Shown: positions 4,747 through 7,732 of the stretch, piece by piece
Numbering within the stretch: the first letter of the stretch is position 1
Layout of the letters: each line of letters begins with the position of its first letter
Assembly: GCA_025464925.1 (NCBI GenBank)
Contig: JAODMS010000142.1
Coordinates: 1-7,732 of the forward strand
DNA length: 7,732 nucleotides
Origin: Arthrobacter sp.
GTDB lineage: Bacteria > Actinomycetota > Actinomycetes > Actinomycetales > Micrococcaceae
Direction: 5' to 3'
Program-made: the position numbers and the translations under genes
Notes under the pieces: model-generated
What the model saw: the letters and a program-made list of their open reading frames with translations, nothing else
The model's database searches: none
Told to the model about the DNA's origin: nothing

Positions 4747-6186
4747 ATGGGCAGGGGACAATTTCACCGGACCGTAGGCCTGGTCATATCACTGGTTGCC
4801 GGAAGTGCTGCAGCGCTGCTCTGGGCAGCCGTCGCAGCGGGGGGGCCCGCGCAGTCTGAGGGGCCGAATCACGGCATCATTTTGGGAGTCTGGAGCGTGC
4901 TCTACAGCACCGATGCGCCTGCGCTCCGGGTTCTGGGAGCGGCCGTCGCCCTTGCCGTGCTGCTGGGTGCCGGCGTCGCGATACTGGAACAGCGGGTCGC
5001 CACCCGGTCCCGGCGTTCGGTAAACCGGCGGATCGCTCCGCTGGCGCCCAAGATTGTGATGGCGGCCACGCGCGGTGTCTATGCCGGGCCCGTGACGGTC
5101 ACGGTGCTTATCCCGGCGCACAACGAGGAAGTGTCGCTGCCCTCGACCATCGCTTCGCTCCGGGCTCAGTCCCACCGCCCGGAGCGCATCATCGTGGTGG
5201 CCGACAACTGCACCGATGCCACAGTCGAAATCGCCCGCCGCGCCGGTGTGGAGGTCTTCGAATCCGTCGGCAACACCAAGAAGAAGGCCGGTGCCTTGAA
5301 TCAGGTGCTCAAGCAGATCCTCCCGGCGCAGGGCGCGAACGACGTCGTGATGGTTATGGACGCCGATACCCAGCTCGACGACGGCTTCCTCGCGGTGGCA
5401 GTGCAGCGTTTCGTGGGGGACCGGGCCCTCATGGCCGTGGGCGGGTTGTTCTACGGTGAAGAGGGACACGGCGTCCTCGGACAGTTTCAGCGCAACGAAT
5501 ATATTCGGTACGGCCGCGAGATCAGGCGGCGGCGCGGGCGGGTCTTTGTGCTGACAGGAACGGCCTCGCTCTTCCGTCCGGTCGCGTTGCGCACCATCGC
5601 GGCCCAGCGGGGCGACTCGATTCCCGGGGCTCAGGGTGAGGTGTATGACACCGCCGCGCTGACCGAAGACAACGAGCTGACGATAGCGCTGAAATCGCTC
5701 GGCGCGCTGATGATATCGCCGGCGGGATGCACCGTGGTCACAGAGCTCATGCCCAGCTGGCGCACCCTGTGGGCGCAGCGGTTGCGCTGGCAACGGGGAG
5801 CCCTGGAAAACATCGGCGCCTACGGGATCACCCCGCCCACCCTGCGCTACTGGGCGCAGCAACTAGGAATCGGGTACGGCGTAATTGCGCTCGGTTCGTA
5901 CCTGCTGCTCATCTTCCTCATGGTGTTCTCGCTCGATGTCTGGATCTGGTTCCCGTTCTGGCTGGGGCTCGGCGCCGTGTTCATGGTCGAACGCGTCGCC
6001 ACCGTGTGGAAGGGCGGCTGGCGGGCCCGGCTGCTGGCTTGTACCCTTTTTCCTGAGCTTTTCTTCGATATGTTTCTTAATATCGTCTACGTCAAGGGCA
6101 TCATCGACATTTCCCTCGGCCGCACCGCGAACTGGAAACACATTAGTCATGCCAGCCTCCAGGAAACCGTAAAGAAGTCAGCATGA
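4747..6186 (+). CDS. Processive membrane glycosyltransferase, family 2 (cellulose/chitin/hyaluronan synthase-like)
   Basis: The protein has 479 residues. Two N-terminal helices (about 10-32 and 61-80) precede a GT-A domain: LIPAHNEE at 121-128, ADNCTD at 152-157, an AGALNQ loop near 181-186, the nucleotide- and metal-binding DADT at 205-208, TGTASLF at 270-276, the TED general-base motif at 306-308 and QRLRW (Q-x-x-R-W) at 344-348. Three more helices follow at about 376-397, 399-416 and 430-448. This full set is that of synthases that polymerise a beta-linked sugar chain from a UDP-sugar at the inner face of the membrane and thread it outward. The sugar cannot be told from the sequence. The stop overlaps the start of the 72-residue membrane protein, so the two are translationally coupled. 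No PilZ domain or other regulator is attached. Confidence 0.92.
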   Translation: MGRGQFHRTVGLVISLVAGSAAALLWAAVAAGGPAQSEGPNHGIILGVWSVLYSTDAPALRVLGAAVALAVLLGAGVAILEQRVATRSRRSVNRRIAPLAPKIVMAATRGVYAGPVTVTVLIPAHNEEVSLPSTIASLRAQSHRPERIIVVADNCTDATVEIARRAGVEVFESVGNTKKKAGALNQVLKQILPAQGANDVVMVMDADTQLDDGFLAVAVQRFVGDRALMAVGGLFYGEEGHGVLGQFQRNEYIRYGREIRRRRGRVFVLTGTASLFRPVALRTIAAQRGDSIPGAQGEVYDTAALTEDNELTIALKSLGALMISPAGCTVVTELMPSWRTLWAQRLRWQRGALENIGAYGITPPTLRYWAQQLGIGYGVIALGSYLLLIFLMVFSLDVWIWFPFWLGLGAVFMVERVATVWKGGWRARLLACTLFPELFFDMFLNIVYVKGIIDISLGRTANWKHISHASLQETVKKSA

Positions 6187-6401
6187 TCCCGGCCGGCCTG
6201 GCATCCACTGGCCTCCTGTTTCCGGAGTCGCTCCTGCATACGGAGTGGTTCGCTATCCTTGCGACATTCGTGGCGATCAACACCGTCATGTACGCCGCCT
6301 TGGCGGTCACGAAGGTGCTGCCCAAAGTGCACCCCCCACAGTGGTTCCGCCGTCATGGACGTGGCGAGACGCGCAGCATCCACCCAGAAGGGCCCCGCTG
6401 A
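6183..6401 (+). CDS. Small membrane protein coupled to the glycosyltransferase
   Basis: The protein has 72 residues. Its ATG overlaps the TGA of the glycosyltransferase in ATGA (6183-6186), the usual sign of translational coupling. A single hydrophobic helix lies at about 20-45, preceded by a short segment that is probably outside and followed by a basic tail (KVLPKVHPPQWFRRHGRGETR) that should lie in the cytoplasm. The small size and coupling suggest an accessory or stabilising subunit of the synthase, comparable in position to the small partners of bacterial exopolysaccharide synthases. No named family is recognised. A frame on the opposite strand across this region lacks a start signal and is a shadow. 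Confidence 0.75.
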   Translation: MIPAGLASTGLLFPESLLHTEWFAILATFVAINTVMYAALAVTKVLPKVHPPQWFRRHGRGETRSIHPEGPR

Positions 6402-6628
6402 CGCCCGACTAGAAAAACCGAGGACGTCGTTAGCTATCTCGTTGGCGTCACCCCGAGGTGTGCCGTCGAGGCGCGGCAGAGCAATGATTCGGTGTGCCTG
6501 TTCGTTCAAAATGGCGGTTTCGCTTATCGATAGGCGGTTCTAGCCGATCCCGATGACAAGGGTTGAGCGCGCAAATTCGATGACGTCGTCCCGACGATGC
6601 AAAACTTCCTCCGGGACCTCGGCCCGGG

Positions 6629-6814
6629 GGAGCACTCCATGTGGGCTCGCCCGACACGGTGGCCCGAAAGATCACCGAGACGCTCAAGACACTCGGGGCA
6701 AGCCGCTTTGACCTGAAGTACGGCATGCCCGGGGTACCCCAGACCCAAATAATGACCAGCATCGAGCTCTTCGGATCCCGTGTGGCTCCGCTGGTACGCG
6801 ACATGATGGCGTAG
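6629..6814 (+). pseudogene. C-terminal fragment of a luciferase-like flavin monooxygenase
   Basis: The frame reads GGALHVGSPDTVARKITETL, then SRFDLKYGMPG, TSIELFGSRVAPLVRDMMA and TAG at 6812. This is the typical end of an LLM-class flavin-dependent oxidoreductase: G-S-P-x-T-V-A-x-K-I for the late flavin-phosphate-side helix, R-F-D-L-K-Y for a barrel strand and S-I-E-L-x-G-x-x-V-x-P-x-V-R for the last helix. Full-length members have about 300-370 residues, so more than four fifths is missing. Upstream the frame becomes a Pro/Gly-rich run without family sense, so the 5' limit is uncertain. It follows the small membrane protein by some 230 bases in which nothing else is recognised. Confidence 0.7.
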
Positions 6815-6928
6815 GCACCCGGGCAACGGACAGTCCCGGAGCAGCTGATTCGCAACACACCGGGGCCGCCGCGCCAGCCACGCCCCTATGGACGGGAACT
6901 GCGCGGTGCGCCGGGCCTTCGGGCTTGT

Positions 6929-7212
6929 TCAGTCGGGGTCCCCGTCGGTGTCGGTCGTCGGTGAGGCGGCGGAAGTCTCTGGAAAGGTAGAGGGCCATCG
7001 CCGCGGAGTTGCTGTTGTTGACGCTGACGGCCACGGTGCTTCGGCCCATGGAGTGCAGGACATGCATGCAGCGGCGCAGGAGTTCTTCGGCCGGTCCTTG
7101 GCAGCCGTGATCCGGGTCTGTGATGAGTTCAGCGATGAATGCTTCCCCGACGCGTTCGTTCCCGGGCGCTGTCGATGGTGATGATGGCGGCAGCGAGGCG
7201 CCCGTCCGTCAT
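6929..7212 (-). pseudogene. GNAT acetyltransferase C-terminal half with two frameshifts
   Basis: On the minus strand, ATG 7212 gives TDGRLAAAIITIDSARER. The sense then moves to another frame at about 7151: VGEAFIAELITDPDHGCQ, GPAEELLRRC, MHVLHSMGRSTVAVSVNNSN and SAAMALYLSRDF. A second shift near 6955 leads to DTDGDPD and TGA at 6929. This is the GNAT fold from strand 4 to the end, with the V-x-N-x-N-S-x-A-x-x-L-Y signature. The acetyl-CoA pyrophosphate loop, normally R-G-Q-G-x-A, reads GCQGPA, so the Arg is lost and a Pro inserted. The N-terminal half is not recognisable. Two indels plus a damaged cofactor loop make it a dead gene. Confidence 0.68.
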
Positions 7213-7354
7213 TACCCGGTTCGATTGGGGCGGGAAATGAATCGGCATCCAACGGCAGGAGGTGTCATTGCGGCGGAGTCCACTCGCCGTGGCACGCCGG
7301 ATAGCGGTGCGAAACCTGCCACTTACCCGGGGACGTCAGATGAATCCGGCTCAC
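7213..7354. other. No recognisable gene
   Basis: This would hold the N-terminal half of the GNAT remnant on the minus strand, but no frame there reads like that fold. An AGGAGGTG at about 7257 precedes a short plus frame that closes near 7355 and is not supported. Confidence 0.3.
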
Positions 7355-7361
7355 TAATATC

Positions 7362-7376
7362 CTGCCTCCGGCGAAC
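7362..7376. promoter_or_regulatory. ClgR-like site before clpC
   Basis: The minus strand reads GTTCGCC, five bases, then CAG. ClgR, the activator of clp genes in actinobacteria, recognises GTTCGCY-N5-GCG. The first half is a full match and the second keeps one base of three. It lies about 30 bases upstream of a TAGCAT hexamer at 7401-7406 that could serve as the clpC -10, which is a suitable distance for an activator. The match is partial and a -35 is not evident. Confidence 0.35.
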
Positions 7377-7424
7377 GCCCCAAGCATGCCTGAGGCGACG
7401 TAGCATCAAGGTATGGGGGCAGCC

Positions 7425-7429
7425 AGGAG
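7425..7429 (+). promoter_or_regulatory. Ribosome binding site of clpC
   Basis: AGGAG lies nine bases before ATG 7439 and fixes the clpC start. Confidence 0.7.
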
Positions 7430-7438
7430 TGTGGCGAA

Positions 7439-7732
7439 ATGTTTGAGCGATTTACGGACCGTGCCCGTCGCGTAGTTGTGCTTGCCCAGGAAGAGGCACG
7501 CATGCTGAACCACAATTACATTGGTACCGAACACATCCTCTTGGGTCTGATCCACGAGGGTGAAGGTGTTGCCGCCAAAGCCCTTGAGTCCTTGAGCATC
7601 TCGCTCGACGGTGTCCGCGAGCAGGTGCAGGAGATCATCGGCCCGGGCCAGCAGGCCCCCTCCGGCCACATCCCCTTCACGCCGCGTGCCAAGAAGGTGC
7701 TGGAGCTCTCGCTGCGCGAGGCCCTGCAGCTG
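7439..7732 (+). CDS. clpC: ATP-dependent Clp protease ATPase ClpC, N-terminal part
   Basis: Ninety-eight codons are visible before the window ends; complete ClpC has roughly 810-850 residues. The text [20 protein letters not shown], then [28 protein letters not shown] and [19 protein letters not shown] is the highly conserved start of ClpC, comprising the first Clp N repeat and the beginning of the second. This N-domain binds adaptors and, in Gram-positive bacteria, arginine-phosphorylated substrates. The two AAA+ modules that unfold proteins and feed them to ClpP lie outside the window. The start follows a good Shine-Dalgarno and a possible ClgR-type site, in line with ClgR control of clp genes in actinobacteria. 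Codon use is that of a well expressed core gene. Confidence 0.96.
   Translation, partial: MFERFTDRARRVVVLAQEEARMLNHNYIGTEHILLGLIHEGEGVAAKALESLSISLDGVREQVQEIIGPGQQAPSGHIPFTPRAKKVLELSLREALQL

Noticed and set aside
4789..5862. Long minus-strand open frame (357 codons) opposite the glycosyltransferase
   Set aside because: The plus strand carries every catalytic motif of the family; the antisense frame has no recognisable content or start signal.
6147..6509. Minus frame of 120 codons with a readable N-terminal part (about 6410-6509)
   Set aside because: It runs antisense through the small coupled membrane protein and has no ribosome binding site or recognisable domain.
1..7732. CRISPR array, rRNA or tRNA genes
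   Set aside because: No regularly spaced repeats and no tRNA or rRNA signature sequences were found on either strand.

Overview
The window looks like chromosomal DNA from a high-GC actinobacterium, most likely a member of the Micrococcaceae (Arthrobacter or a close relative). The reasons are strong G/C preference at third codon positions, a ClpC N-terminus of actinobacterial type at the right edge, a remnant that reads like the DNA-binding end of the actinobacterial nucleoid protein Lsr2, and genes whose -10-like hexamer sits six bases before the ATG, as in leaderless actinobacterial mRNAs. The genus is inferred from remembered sequence families; no search was run.

Six intact genes and one partial gene can be supported. 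From left to right they are: a secreted GDPD/PI-PLC-like phosphodiesterase (190-1041, +); a pair of co-directional membrane proteins of unknown function (2835 down to 1866, -); a four-helix membrane protein of unknown function (3898-4311, +); a membrane-embedded processive family 2 glycosyltransferase (4747-6186, +) whose stop overlaps the start of a 72-residue membrane protein (6183-6401, +); and the first 98 codons of clpC (7439-7732, +), which runs off the window. The glycosyltransferase and its small partner form a clear two-gene unit, probably making or exporting a beta-linked polysaccharide.

The DNA between these genes is unusually rich in gene wreckage. I can read a DCL/DUF3223 gene broken by two in-frame stops (1373-1669, +), a helicase-associated-type N-terminus with a frame break (1661-1833, -), a frameshifted tail of an unidentified protein (2939-3243, -), a Lys/Ala-rich C-terminal tail with no body (3713-3847, +), an Lsr2-like C-terminus (4321-4434, +), a possible DUF4097 scrap (4600-4707, -), the C-terminus of a luciferase-like flavin monooxygenase (6629-6814, +), and a twice-frameshifted GNAT acetyltransferase (6929-7212, -). 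The fragments lie on both strands and belong to unrelated families. This suggests a locus upstream of clpC that repeatedly accepts and loses genes.

Regulatory signals include a strong terminator hairpin (1247-1276), a good Shine-Dalgarno that moves the phosphodiesterase start to GTG 190, a promoter with a 7-bp dyad over its -10 at the glycosyltransferase, and a half-conserved ClgR-like site before clpC.
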